A DNA stretch of 49,612 nt, taken from positions 1 through 49,612 of the forward strand of contig CACWLG010000045.1 of NCBI GenBank assembly GCA_902761635.1, written 5' to 3'. This document shows, piece by piece, positions 8,733 to 17,532 of this stretch. Under the pieces are notes generated by a model. The model worked only from the letters and a program-made list of their open reading frames with translations, did no database searches and was not told where the DNA came from. A program made the position numbers and the translations under genes. Numbering within the stretch: the first letter of the stretch is position 1; every line of letters starts with the position of its first letter. This DNA is from Oscillospiraceae bacterium (GTDB lineage Bacteria > Bacillota > Clostridia > Oscillospirales > Oscillospiraceae).

Positions 8733-8761
8733 ATTATAGCAGTATCGTTTTCACTTTGCAA
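8733..8761 (-). promoter_or_regulatory. parA-parB promoter
   Basis: On the minus strand, TTGCAA (8756-8761) is followed 17 nt later by TATAAT (8733-8738), a good sigma-A match. The -35 box directly abuts the parS-like site at 8762-8777. Confidence 0.8.
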
Positions 8762-8777
8762 TGTTTCATGTGAAACA
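8762..8777. promoter_or_regulatory. parS-like site 1
   Basis: TGTTTCATGTGAAACA differs at one central base from the canonical parS palindrome TGTTTCACGTGAAACA. It adjoins the -35 element of parA, so bound ParB could repress the operon. Confidence 0.85.
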
Positions 8778-8859
8778 ATTTTATTCTGCGTGGAGTTTGA
8801 GGGTACGGTGTTAAAACAGAAGAAACAATTTTCAGTATTTGCTTTTCATCTCTCCATAT

Positions 8860-8875
8860 TGTTTCACGTGAAACA
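8860..8875. promoter_or_regulatory. Perfect parS site 2
   Basis: TGTTTCACGTGAAACA is an exact 16-bp match to the Bacillus parS consensus, 82 bp from site 1 in the parA-gpr intergenic region. It should act as a ParB loading site near oriC. Confidence 0.95.
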
Positions 8876-8945
8876 CGCAACATCCTGCAAATCAGCAAAA
8901 CAAATCCATTTATTAAAAGATACTCATTAACTCCACACTTCACAT

Positions 8946-9788
8946 TCACCCTATCAGTGCGTCGACGTCTCCAATCGTAAGGTCGCGGTTCAGGGCGAGA
9001 TTCAGGGCATAACCGATCAGTCTTCCGCCGGCGCGTACCAGGCTGTCGATATCCCGCGGGGTGACAAACATGCCGCCGAACGCCTCTTCTCCGAGAAAAC
9101 CGGCGTCTATCACAGTAGGAATCCCGATGGAGACAACCGGGACACCGAGCGTTTCCTTGCTTAATTCCCTCCTGTCGTTTCCGACTCCCGAGCCCGGGGA
9201 GATGCCGGCATTGGATACCTGCACACTGCGGCAGAGCGAGTCCGCCTCGGAGCCGGCCAGGGCGTCGATCACCACAACAGCCTGTGGTTCTATGGTCTGA
9301 CACAGGATGCGTATCTGTTCGGCAGACTCCATGCCCGATGTGCCGAGCACGCCAGGACGACACAGCGCAAGAGAACAAAAGGCGCTGAATTTTTCCGGCT
9401 CCTTCTCTTTTAAATGTCTCGTTACAAGAATAGACCCCGCTGCCAGTGAGCCCAGGGCATCGGGCGTAATGTCGGGATTTCCGAGCGCCGCCACCAGCAC
9501 TCTGTCATGCTCTCCGGGCAGGCAGCGCCCGACCAGTTCCGCCAGAGCAAGCACCGCATCGCTGAAGCTCTCGCTGCCCCGGTCAAACCATCGCGGCAGG
9601 CTCAGGGTATAATATTGTCCCTTTGCCTTTCCAAGACGAAGCTCCCCCTCCCTGTTGAAAATATCCACAATGAAAACCGGCAGTCCGCGCAGTTGTTTCT
9701 GCTGACAGCCGACTCCCGGCAGTTCACCCGCCTTCTGCCGTCTGAGCTCCGCCGCCATGTCGGTTCGAATGCTTCTTCTCTGGTTCAT
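8946..9788 (-). CDS. gpr: Germination protease GPR (spore endopeptidase, family A25)
   Basis: This 280-residue protease degrades small acid-soluble spore proteins during germination. The N-terminus MNQRRSIRTDMAAEL is the propeptide region; RTDMA.E is the conserved autoprocessing context that also resembles the cleavage site in SASPs. The body includes VAALGNPDITPDALG, the conserved RPGVLGTSGMES segment, DALAGSEADSLCRSVQVSNAGISPGSGVGN, and GIPTVIDA. The start is the ATG at 9788; the open frame upstream is AT-rich, non-coding promoter sequence. Its divergence from rpsT matches the Bacillus and clostridial arrangement. I see no spoIIP after it. Its presence indicates sporulation ability. Confidence 0.95.
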   Translation of the reverse strand: MNQRRSIRTDMAAELRRQKAGELPGVGCQQKQLRGLPVFIVDIFNREGELRLGKAKGQYYTLSLPRWFDRGSESFSDAVLALAELVGRCLPGEHDRVLVAALGNPDITPDALGSLAAGSILVTRHLKEKEPEKFSAFCSLALCRPGVLGTSGMESAEQIRILCQTIEPQAVVVIDALAGSEADSLCRSVQVSNAGISPGSGVGNDRRELSKETLGVPVVSIGIPTVIDAGFLGEEAFGGMFVTPRDIDSLVRAGGRLIGYALNLALNRDLTIGDVDALIG

Positions 9789-9909
9789 TTTCTGCCCCCT
9801 GTTCGAAATATAAAAATATAAAAGATATATCAAGATATAGTATAGCCGGTCCGGTTCAGACACAATCCATAAGCCCGTAAAAAAAGTGAAAAATTTTTTG
9901 AAAAAATAC

Positions 9910-9938
9910 TTGCTTTTCGCCATCTTCTTTGCTATACT
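9910..9938 (+). promoter_or_regulatory. rpsT promoter
   Basis: TTGCTT (9910-9915), a 17-nt spacer and TATACT (9933-9938) lie 59 nt before the rpsT start, in an AT-rich gap shared with divergent gpr. Confidence 0.75.
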
Positions 9939-9997
9939 TACTAAACGCGAGTTAAGTTATGTAACTCAATTTTATAGGAGGAGGTGGCGATTGAAAC

Positions 9998-10261
9998 ATG
10001 GCCAACATTAAATCTTCTGCAAAGAGAGACCTTAAGTCCAAGGAACTCAGAGCCAAGAACCGCGCTGATAAGACCGAGCTCAAGACCATGGTTAAAAAAT
10101 TTGACGCAGCTGTTGCCGAAGGCGACAAGGACAATGCCGTCGATGCCTATAAAGTTGCTGTTAAGACAGTTGACCGCGCGGCTGCCAAGGGTCTGCTTCA
10201 CAAGAACAACGCAGCTCATAAGAAGTCCGCAATGGCTGACAAGCTCAACAAGCTGGCCTGA
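9998..10261 (+). CDS. rpsT: 30S ribosomal protein S20
   Basis: This 87-residue basic protein binds 16S rRNA in the body of the small subunit. The N-terminus MANIKSSAKRD is the family signature. The rest is three long helices, with KAVKTVDRAAAKG-type sequence before the conserved GLLHKNNAAHKKSAM C-terminal motif. The length is typical. A very strong AGGAGGTGG precedes the ATG. The gene has its own promoter and a rho-independent terminator, so it appears monocistronic. Confidence 0.98.
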   Translation: MANIKSSAKRDLKSKELRAKNRADKTELKTMVKKFDAAVAEGDKDNAVDAYKVAVKTVDRAAAKGLLHKNNAAHKKSAMADKLNKLA

Positions 10262-10281
10262 GCCGTCAATATGGGTTAGTG

Positions 10282-10313
10282 AACCGGGAAGGAAACTTCC
10301 CGGTTTTGTTTTC
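10282..10313 (+). terminator. rpsT rho-independent terminator
   Basis: The stem AACCGGGAAG / CTTCCCGGTT has a GAAA loop and is followed by TTGTTTTC. It sits 20 nt after the rpsT stop codon. Confidence 0.92.
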
Positions 10314-10317
10314 TCCG

Positions 10318-10346
10318 TTGACTCTCTCTTCGATATTCGGTATAAT
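10318..10346 (+). promoter_or_regulatory. Promoter of the lipid kinase gene
   Basis: TTGACT (10318-10323), a 17-nt spacer and TATAAT (10341-10346) form a near-consensus sigma-A promoter, 51 nt upstream of the start codon. Confidence 0.85.
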
Positions 10347-10397
10347 CTATCCGTTGCAAACAGATCCCATTACGCTTCGTAAAGCGAGGTTTTTTTT

Positions 10398-11288
10398 ATG
10401 TCCAATTCCCTCATGCTGATTGTCAACCCCATGGCAGGTCGCGGCGCTTTCAAGTTCAATTTTGGGGAGGCCTTGGCGCTGCTTGACAAGGGCGGTTACC
10501 GCACCACAGTTTTCTTCACTCGTGCAAGGGGTGACTCCGCCCGCTTTGCCGCCAGCTACGGTGCGGATTTTGATACGGTCGCCTGTATCGGCGGCGACGG
10601 TACTCTCAGTGAAGTCCTGTCCGGGCTGATGCAGCTGGATAGTCCCCCGCCGGTTGGCTACTTTCCCATGGGCACCGCAAACGATGTAGCCACGACGCTC
10701 GGCCTGCCGAAAAACGACACCCTCGCCGCCGCGCGCTGTCTTCTTGCCGGAACGCCTCATTCCTTCGATGTGGGCGGCTTTGGGGAAAAAGATTACTTCG
10801 CCTATATCGCCGCCTTCGGCGCCTTTACCGAGGTAAGCTATGCCACCCCCCAGGACCAGAAAAAGATGCTGGGCCATCTGGCTTATGTGCTCCAGGGCAT
10901 GCAGCAGCTGCCATACATTGCCCCCATTCCTGTGCGTGTGGACTATGACGGCGGCAAGTTTGAGGGCAAGGTCCTCTACGGCAGCGTTTCCAACTCCACC
11001 TCCGTGGCAGGCATCGTCCATCTGCCGGATGCGATGGTGAGTCTCGGCGACGGGGAAAGCGAGCTGGTTCTTGTGCGTGATCCCGGGAACATCGCCTCCT
11101 TTGCCGAGGTGGTCAATTCGGTGCTGACCGAGCGCTTTGACAGCAACAATCTGATCATTCTGCACACGAAGAAGGCCCGCTTCCGTTTCGACCGCCCCAT
11201 TGCCTGGACAAGAGACGGCGAAGAAGGCGGTGAGTATACGGATATTGAGATTCGCAACATTCACAGTCCTGTGAAGCTTATCTTTTAA
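10398..11288 (+). CDS. Diacylglycerol kinase-family lipid kinase (YegS/DgkB type)
   Basis: This 296-residue soluble lipid kinase has the DAGK catalytic fold. The N-terminal SLMLIVNPMAGRGAF is the first strand and nucleotide loop, and CIGGDGTLSEVLSGL holds the GGDGT ATP-binding signature at about residue 73. PMGTANDVATTLGLP follows, typical of the family. The C-terminal lobe has the beta-rich VSNSTSVAGI region. Bacillus DgkB recycles diacylglycerol from lipoteichoic acid synthesis into phosphatidic acid; other members phosphorylate undecaprenol-like or other lipids, so the substrate is not certain. It has its own strong promoter. Confidence 0.9.
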   Translation: MSNSLMLIVNPMAGRGAFKFNFGEALALLDKGGYRTTVFFTRARGDSARFAASYGADFDTVACIGGDGTLSEVLSGLMQLDSPPPVGYFPMGTANDVATTLGLPKNDTLAAARCLLAGTPHSFDVGGFGEKDYFAYIAAFGAFTEVSYATPQDQKKMLGHLAYVLQGMQQLPYIAPIPVRVDYDGGKFEGKVLYGSVSNSTSVAGIVHLPDAMVSLGDGESELVLVRDPGNIASFAEVVNSVLTERFDSNNLIILHTKKARFRFDRPIAWTRDGEEGGEYTDIEIRNIHSPVKLIF

Positions 11289-11290
11289 AC

Positions 11291-11319
11291 TTGCATTCTT
11301 TTGCGCGGCTTTATATAAT
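11291..11319 (+). promoter_or_regulatory. asnS promoter
   Basis: TTGCAT (11291-11296), a 17-nt spacer and TATAAT (11314-11319) start three nt after the lipid kinase stop codon. Confidence 0.8.
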
Positions 11320-11359
11320 GTAAAAGTCATTCTTTTTCACATAGAAAGGAACATGTCCC

Positions 11360-12754
<1,395 letters not shown>

Positions 12755-12770
12755 AAAACACCAAGATATG

Positions 12771-12865
12771 CCGCAGGGGACGATGCCCTCTTCGGCCTGC
12801 CGTTTTCCAGCATTGTGCGGTATTCGACAGGTCGATCCGGGGATCGGCCCTGCGGTCTTTCTTTT
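12771..12865 (+). repeat. GGGGCCGATGCCC-family repeat acting as asnS terminator
   Basis: Outer arms CCGCAGGG (12771-12778) and CCCTGCGG (12848-12855) pair, and the inner sequence has GGGGACGATGCCC plus CGATCCGGGGATCG hairpins. TCTTTCTTTT follows the outer arm, so the unit could terminate asnS. Related units are at 17056, 17486 and 42864. Confidence 0.65.
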
Positions 12866-12922
12866 CCATCCGTTTTGAACCTGCGCTTATTACATTATTT
12901 ATATTTAGTGCTTCAAAAAACC

Positions 12923-12951
12923 TTGAAAGCCTTGTGGAAATCTGTTATAAT
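12923..12951 (+). promoter_or_regulatory. dnaA promoter
   Basis: TTGAAA (12923-12928), a 17-nt spacer and TATAAT (12946-12951). The spacer contains TGTGGAAAT, a weak DnaA-box-like sequence that could mediate autoregulation. Confidence 0.85.
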
Positions 12952-13003
12952 ACATTAGTTAATGAATATGCGCGTAAAAAAGGCCGTGGGGAGTGTGTAA
13001 AAG

Positions 13004-14326
13004 TTGGTAAATTCCGTCAAAGATATATGGCAGAAAATTCTGGACATCCTGGCCCAGCAGCTTACGCCGACGGCCATGGAGACCTGGTTTCTCGACTGCG
13101 TGCCCGTGGAACTGGACGACTGCCGTCTGATCCTGCAGACCAGCTCCGAATTTAAGCAGGAAATCATCCAAAAGCGTTTCAGCGACCGCATCAAGGCCGC
13201 GCTCTATGATCTCTTTGCCTCGGATTTTGAGGTGCTCGTCCTCACAGAGGAGGAGCTGAGTGACATGCCCACCCAGAAGGACAATCTCAATTCCCTGCCG
13301 GAGATGGCGGGCTATACCTTCGACCACTTCATCGTAGGCAATTCCAACCGTTTTGCCCATGCTGCCGCTGTGGCTGTCTCGGAAAACCCGGGCAAAACCT
13401 ATAATCCCCTTTTCATTTACGGAAACTCCGGCCTCGGCAAGACTCATCTGCTGCTGTCGATCGGCAACGCCATCCATGAGCGGGAGCCGAAAAAGCGCAT
13501 CGTCTACATCAAGGGGGACGAGTTTACCAATCAGCTCGTCCGCGCCATCAAAAACGGCACGACCGAGGATTTTCACAATAAATATCGAAATGTTGATCTG
13601 TTTCTGGTGGATGATATTCAGTTTATTGCCGGCAAGCAGCAAACGCAGAACGAGTTCTTCCACACCTTCAACAGTATCTATGAGGCCGGCAATCAGATCG
13701 TTATCACCTCTGACCGGCCCCCGCTGGAGATGGCCACTCTTGACGACCGTCTGCGCACCCGCTTTGAGTGGGGCCTGATGGCAGATATTCAACCACCCGA
13801 TCTGGAGACACGCATGGCCATCACGCGCAACAAGGCCGCTCAGCTCGGCCTCATGCTCTCGGACGATGCGGTGTTTTACATTTCCGACAACATAACCGAC
13901 AACATCCGGCGGCTCGAGGGCGTGATCAAGAAGCTCACAGCCTACAAGGAGATTCTCAACGAGATCATCAACATTGACTCTGTCAAGCGCGCGATCAAGG
14001 ATGTGATGAAGGAGGGCATTTTTACCCCTACGCCCGCCATCATCATCCGCGAGACCGCCCGTTATTTTCAAATCAGTGAAGAGGATCTGCGTGGACAGAG
14101 CCGTTCGAAGAATACCGCCATGGCGCGGCAGGTTTCCATGTACCTGATCCGCACCCTCACGGATCTCTCCCTTCAGGGGATCGGCGAGCTCTATGAAGGG
14201 CGCAATCACGCTACGGTCCTTAGCTCCATCCGCAAAATTGAAAACCTCATTCAGACCGATCACAAGACCGCCACCATCGTTCGGGACGTAACGAGCAACA
14301 TCAACTCCAACGATCGGGAAGGCTGA
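13004..14326 (+). CDS. dnaA: Chromosomal replication initiator DnaA
   Basis: This 440-residue AAA+ initiator has all four domains. Domain I (1-75) is KDIWQKILDILAQQL and on, domain II a short linker. Domain III holds Walker A GNSGLGKT at 140-147 and Walker B LFLVDDIQF at about 200. Domain IV ends in the DnaA-box binding signature YEGRNHATVLSSIRKI. The start is a TTG at 13004, preceded by GGGGAG; no ATG fits the family N-terminus. It has its own promoter, and oriC lies directly downstream before dnaN. Confidence 0.98.
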   Translation: MVNSVKDIWQKILDILAQQLTPTAMETWFLDCVPVELDDCRLILQTSSEFKQEIIQKRFSDRIKAALYDLFASDFEVLVLTEEELSDMPTQKDNLNSLPEMAGYTFDHFIVGNSNRFAHAAAVAVSENPGKTYNPLFIYGNSGLGKTHLLLSIGNAIHEREPKKRIVYIKGDEFTNQLVRAIKNGTTEDFHNKYRNVDLFLVDDIQFIAGKQQTQNEFFHTFNSIYEAGNQIVITSDRPPLEMATLDDRLRTRFEWGLMADIQPPDLETRMAITRNKAAQLGLMLSDDAVFYISDNITDNIRRLEGVIKKLTAYKEILNEIINIDSVKRAIKDVMKEGIFTPTPAIIIRETARYFQISEEDLRGQSRSKNTAMARQVSMYLIRTLTDLSLQGIGELYEGRNHATVLSSIRKIENLIQTDHKTATIVRDVTSNINSNDREG

Positions 14327-14556
14327 AAGCTTTCAACATTTTTCCTGTGGAAAAAAGATTTCTTGCTGTGGAAAAAAATTGGACATGCAGTGCCTGTGGA
14401 AAGCGGCAAATCTGTCCACATTTTTGTCAACAGTCAAAAGCAAGATTTTTCAAGGCGCCAGCCCGCTTTTCCACAATTATTTAGCCTACTACTATTGCTA
14501 CTAAAAATATATCCTTTCTTTCTTGCTGAGAGAGAAACAGATTCGGAGGAAATACT
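14327..14556 (+). other. oriC: oriC: DnaA-box cluster and DnaA-trio unwinding element
   Basis: The dnaA-dnaN gap holds five DnaA-box-like 9-mers: TGTGGAAAA at 14346-14354 and 14367-14375, TGTGGAAAG at 14395-14403, CTGTCCACA at 14412-14420 and TTTTCCACA at 14467-14475. Ten nt after the last box is CTACTACTATTGCTACTA (14486-14503), then AAAAATATAT. A box followed by CTA-register triplets and AT-rich DNA matches the Bacillus basal unwinding system, in which DnaA loads onto trios on one strand. The boxes deviate from TTATCCACA in a consistent way, TTTTCCACA. Confidence 0.85.
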
Positions 14557-15663
14557 ATGAAATTCAGCTGTGAAAAATATCTGCTCCAGACAGCCTGCAG
14601 CATTGCCTCCCGCGCTGCCGCCTCCAAAAGCCCCATCCCCGCACTGGAGGGTCTGCAGATCAGCGCCGAGGATAAGCTCTATGTCAAGGGCTATGATCTC
14701 AAGGAGGGCATCGTCACCGGCATAGAAGCCGATATTGCCCAGCGCGGCGTGGTTGTCGTAGGGGCCAGACTCTTCGGTGAAATGATCCGCCGCCTGCCTG
14801 ACGGGATCGTCTCCGTCTCCTCCGATGAAAAAGACAATATCACCGTCAAGTGCGGCAAGAGCCAGTTCAATATCCTCGGCATCAACGCGGAGGATTATCC
14901 GGAGCTGCCGAGCTTCGACACGCTCAACTCCATCCGCCTGCCTCAGCGCATCCTGAAGGATATGATCAACAAAACCATTTTCGCCGTCTCTACCGATGAG
15001 GTGCGGCCTATCTACACCGGTACCCTCTTCGAGGTGGAGGAAAAGTGTCTGACCCTTGTCTCCGTGGACGGCTATCGCCTCGCGAGAAGGACAGAGGAGC
15101 TTGCCGACTCCAGACTTGAAAGCTGCACCTTCGTGGTGCCCGGCACCGCCTTGAGCGACGTGGAAAAAATCTGCTCCGATGAGGAGGGGGATGTTTCGAT
15201 CTCTGTCGGCTCCCGGCATATCTCCTTTGAGATCGGCGACACTGTGGTGGTCTCCCGCCGGCTCGAGGGTGAATTTCTGAATTATCGCCGCTCGATCCCC
15301 GATACCTTCAAATACGAAATTAAGGTAGACCGCGCGGAGTTCATGGCCTCCATTGACCGTGTCTCTCTCATTGTCAGCGAGAAAAATTCCAGCCCCGTGC
15401 GCATGACCATGGGTGACGGCACCATTGACTGCCTCTGCGTGACCCCCATCGGCCGGGCGGAGGACGTCTGCACCTGCGAAGGCAATGGCGAGGGGCTGCT
15501 TATAGGCTTCAACGACCGGTATATGAAGGACGCCCTCAAAGCCGCCGGCAAGGACGAGCTCAAGCTCTGCATCAACTCCGCCGCCTCCCCATGCATCATC
15601 AAGGCCGCCGACGGCAGCGAGGACTTTACGTATATGGTTCTTCCGGTGCGGCTGCACGCGTGA
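14557..15663 (+). CDS. dnaN: DNA polymerase III beta sliding clamp
   Basis: This 368-residue clamp subunit has three repeated domains and forms a ring that tethers the replicase. The N-terminus MKFSCEKYLLQTACSIASRAAASKS is split by the family pattern of hydrophobic positions. Domain 2 has VSVDGYRLARR, the most conserved clamp segment. The C-terminus YMVLPVRLHA is the usual end that lines the partner-binding pocket (MLPVR). The start follows GGAGG with a good spacing. It is immediately downstream of oriC and probably shares transcripts with dnaA and the genes after it. Confidence 0.97.
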   Translation: MKFSCEKYLLQTACSIASRAAASKSPIPALEGLQISAEDKLYVKGYDLKEGIVTGIEADIAQRGVVVVGARLFGEMIRRLPDGIVSVSSDEKDNITVKCGKSQFNILGINAEDYPELPSFDTLNSIRLPQRILKDMINKTIFAVSTDEVRPIYTGTLFEVEEKCLTLVSVDGYRLARRTEELADSRLESCTFVVPGTALSDVEKICSDEEGDVSISVGSRHISFEIGDTVVVSRRLEGEFLNYRRSIPDTFKYEIKVDRAEFMASIDRVSLIVSEKNSSPVRMTMGDGTIDCLCVTPIGRAEDVCTCEGNGEGLLIGFNDRYMKDALKAAGKDELKLCINSAASPCIIKAADGSEDFTYMVLPVRLHA

Positions 15664-15685
15664 ATCGAGATGGATTCAGGCGTTT

Positions 15686-15705
15686 GAAGTGTGAAGTTTG
15701 GAGTT
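15686..15705. repeat. AACTCCACACT-family motif copy
   Basis: GAAGTGTGAAGTTTGGAGTT, in the dnaN-yaaA gap, is the complement-orientation form of the AACTCCAAACTTCACACTT motif found at several other intergenic sites in the window. Confidence 0.55.
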
Positions 15706-15737
15706 ACTGAAAACGCCAAACTGAAAAAGAGGTTTTT

Positions 15738-15950
15738 ATGGAACGTATTGAGATAACGACCGAGTTTATCAAACTCGACGCTCTGCTGAAATTTGCGGCG
15801 CTGGTCGGGACCGGGGGCGAGGCCAAGATGGTCATTGCCGACGGGCTTGTCGGCGTCAACGGAGAGACCTGCACCCAACGCGGCAGAAAGCTCTACCCCG
15901 GGGACAAGGTGGACTTTCAGGGCACGGTGCTGGAAATCGCAAAGGCATGA
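15738..15950 (+). CDS. yaaA: S4-domain RNA-binding protein YaaA
   Basis: This 70-residue protein is a single S4-like RNA-binding fold. Visible signature residues are FIKLDALLKFAALVGTGGEA at the N-terminus, VNGETCTQRGRKLYPGDKV in the middle, and a short hydrophobic end. Its position between dnaN and recF is the standard Firmicutes arrangement. The Bacillus homologue is linked to ribosome assembly; the exact role is not clear. The stop overlaps the recF start by 4 nt, so the two are translationally coupled. The start follows AAAGAGG. Confidence 0.92.
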   Translation: MERIEITTEFIKLDALLKFAALVGTGGEAKMVIADGLVGVNGETCTQRGRKLYPGDKVDFQGTVLEIAKA

Positions 15951-17047
15951 TCGTTCGGCGCATTGCGTTAAACGGCTTTCGCAACTATGACTTTGAGACG
16001 GCGGAATTTGACGCCGGCACCAACGTCATCTGCGGTCCCAACGCTCAGGGCAAAACAAACCTCCTGGAAGCGGTGTACATGCTCGCCATGGGCAGGAGCT
16101 TTCGCACCCGCTTTGATAAGGAACTGGTAGGCTTTGATGCCGATGGGGCGGATATCCTCGCCGACGTCACGAGCCACGGGCGTGAGCAGACCGTGAACAT
16201 CCGCCTGACCCCGGGCAGGCCCAAGCGCATTCTGGTCAATGCCGTCAGGAAAAACGCCGGGGAGCTTTCGGATACGGTCAACACCGTACTCTTCTGCCCG
16301 GATGACTTGAACCTCATCAAGGAGGGTGCGGCGGTGCGGCGGCGTCTCATGGACAATGCCATCTCTCAGATCCGGCCGCGCTATGCTGAAATCCTCTCCG
16401 ACTTTAACCGCCTGTATGAGAACAAGACCCGCATCTTAAAGGATTGGCACGAAAAGCCCGCCCTGCTCGACACGCTGGATGATTTCTCCGACGGTATGGC
16501 CCGGGCCTCGGCCCAGCTCATCCGTTACCGCGCGGCCTTCGCGCTGCGCCTGAGCGAGGCGGCAGCCCCCATCCACCGGGATTTTTCCGACGGCCAGGAG
16601 GAGCTGCGGGTACAGTATAAGACCGTGAGCTCCGTGCGCGATCCCTTCGCCTCCGCCAAGGAAATCTACTACGATATCTGTGACCATCAGGAGCGGCACC
16701 GCCAGGCGGAGCTGGACAGTGCCCAGTGTCTGACCGGCGCGCACAAGGACGATCTGGAGATCGACATTAATGGGAAAAACGCCCGCGCCTTTGCCTCCCA
16801 GGGACAGACCCGGACGGCAGCACTGTCTCTCAAGCTTGCCGAGCGTGAAATATTTCTGAAGGAGACCGGCGAATACCCAATTCTCCTGCTCGATGACGTA
16901 CTGTCGGAGCTCGATCAGCGACGGCAGGAGTTCGTCCTCAACCGCATCGGCGGCGGGCAGACGCTCATCACCTGCTGCGAGGATGAGGGAATCTCCAAAC
17001 GCACCGGCGGGCGCGTCCTCTTTGTGGAGGGGGGCCGGATCCGGTGA
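15947..17047 (+). CDS. recF: DNA replication/repair protein RecF
   Basis: This 366-residue SMC-like ATPase helps RecOR load RecA at gaps. Walker A GPNAQGKTNLLEAVYML is near residue 25-40. The ABC-type signature region is in SQGQTRTAALSLKLAE (about 285), and Walker B plus D-loop is YPILLLDDVLSELDQRRQEF (about 305-325). The GAHKDDLEI segment is also a RecF hallmark. Length is normal. It overlaps yaaA by 4 nt. After it comes a 184-nt gap with a repeat before remB. Confidence 0.97.
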   Translation: MIVRRIALNGFRNYDFETAEFDAGTNVICGPNAQGKTNLLEAVYMLAMGRSFRTRFDKELVGFDADGADILADVTSHGREQTVNIRLTPGRPKRILVNAVRKNAGELSDTVNTVLFCPDDLNLIKEGAAVRRRLMDNAISQIRPRYAEILSDFNRLYENKTRILKDWHEKPALLDTLDDFSDGMARASAQLIRYRAAFALRLSEAAAPIHRDFSDGQEELRVQYKTVSSVRDPFASAKEIYYDICDHQERHRQAELDSAQCLTGAHKDDLEIDINGKNARAFASQGQTRTAALSLKLAEREIFLKETGEYPILLLDDVLSELDQRRQEFVLNRIGGGQTLITCCEDEGISKRTGGRVLFVEGGRIR

Positions 17048-17055
17048 GACAGCGG

Positions 17056-17136
17056 AAATTACCGTCCCGCAGGGGCCGATGCCCTCATCGGCCCGCAACA
17101 GTCGGTCCGGTATTTCGGGTCGATCAGGGGAGAAGG
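17056..17136. repeat. GGGGCCGATGCCC-family repeat copy
   Basis: CCGCAGGGGCCGATGCCC followed by TCATCGGCCCG forms a hairpin, then TTCGGGTCGATCAGGGG continues the unit. It matches the layout of the copy after asnS and lies between recF and remB. Confidence 0.65.
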
Positions 17137-17231
17137 TGAATTGCCCTGAAAGGGCAAGAGAAGCTGGCCTGGGCCATCGACCTCTACGGCGCACAGCTGG
17201 ATCATATATCGGACGGAAAGAGGAAAACAGC

Positions 17232-17486
17232 ATGAGATACCTGCACCTCGGCAAGGGCAAAGTCGTGCGGGATGATGAAATCATCGGCATCTTTGATCTT
17301 GATATCACAAGCCAGTCCCGCCTCACGCGAAGCTTTCTCTCAGCCTGTGAAAAGGCCGGCGAGGTCGAAAACGCCGCAGAGGACATTCCCAAGTCCTTCG
17401 TGGTTTGTGAAGGCCGCGGACAGCGCAGCCTGATCCTCAGTCAGATGAACACCGCAACACTGTTGAAACGTTCTAACGAGCTGTAG
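17232..17486 (+). CDS. remB: RemA/RemB family extracellular matrix regulator (DUF370)
   Basis: This 84-residue protein belongs to the small DUF370 family. In Bacillus, RemA is a DNA-binding activator of matrix genes, and RemB (YaaB) is encoded between recF and gyrB exactly as here. The sequence starts MRYLHLGKGKVVRDDEIIGIFDLD and contains KSFVVCEGRGQRSLILSQMNTATLLKR. The start is the ATG at 17232, because upstream sequence in this frame is repeat-derived. Positional homology favours RemB over RemA. A short open stretch in another frame ends as ATGA over this start. Confidence 0.9.
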   Translation: MRYLHLGKGKVVRDDEIIGIFDLDITSQSRLTRSFLSACEKAGEVENAAEDIPKSFVVCEGRGQRSLILSQMNTATLLKRSNEL

Positions 17487-17511
17487 GGGCCGACGCCCCC
17501 GGCGGTTCGCA
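17486..17511. repeat. Short GGGGCCGACGCCCCC hairpin unit
   Basis: GTAGGGGCCGACGCCCCC followed by GGCGGTTCGC is a truncated copy of the same family, in the 46-nt gap between remB and gyrB. Confidence 0.5.
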
Positions 17512-17532
17512 ATATCCAATTAGGAGAAGTTT

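Noticed and set aside
9789-9923. A longer GPR start using upstream residues rich in Phe, Tyr and Ile
   Set aside because: The extension is AT-rich promoter sequence without family match; MNQRRSIRTDMAAE at 9788 fits the GPR N-terminus.
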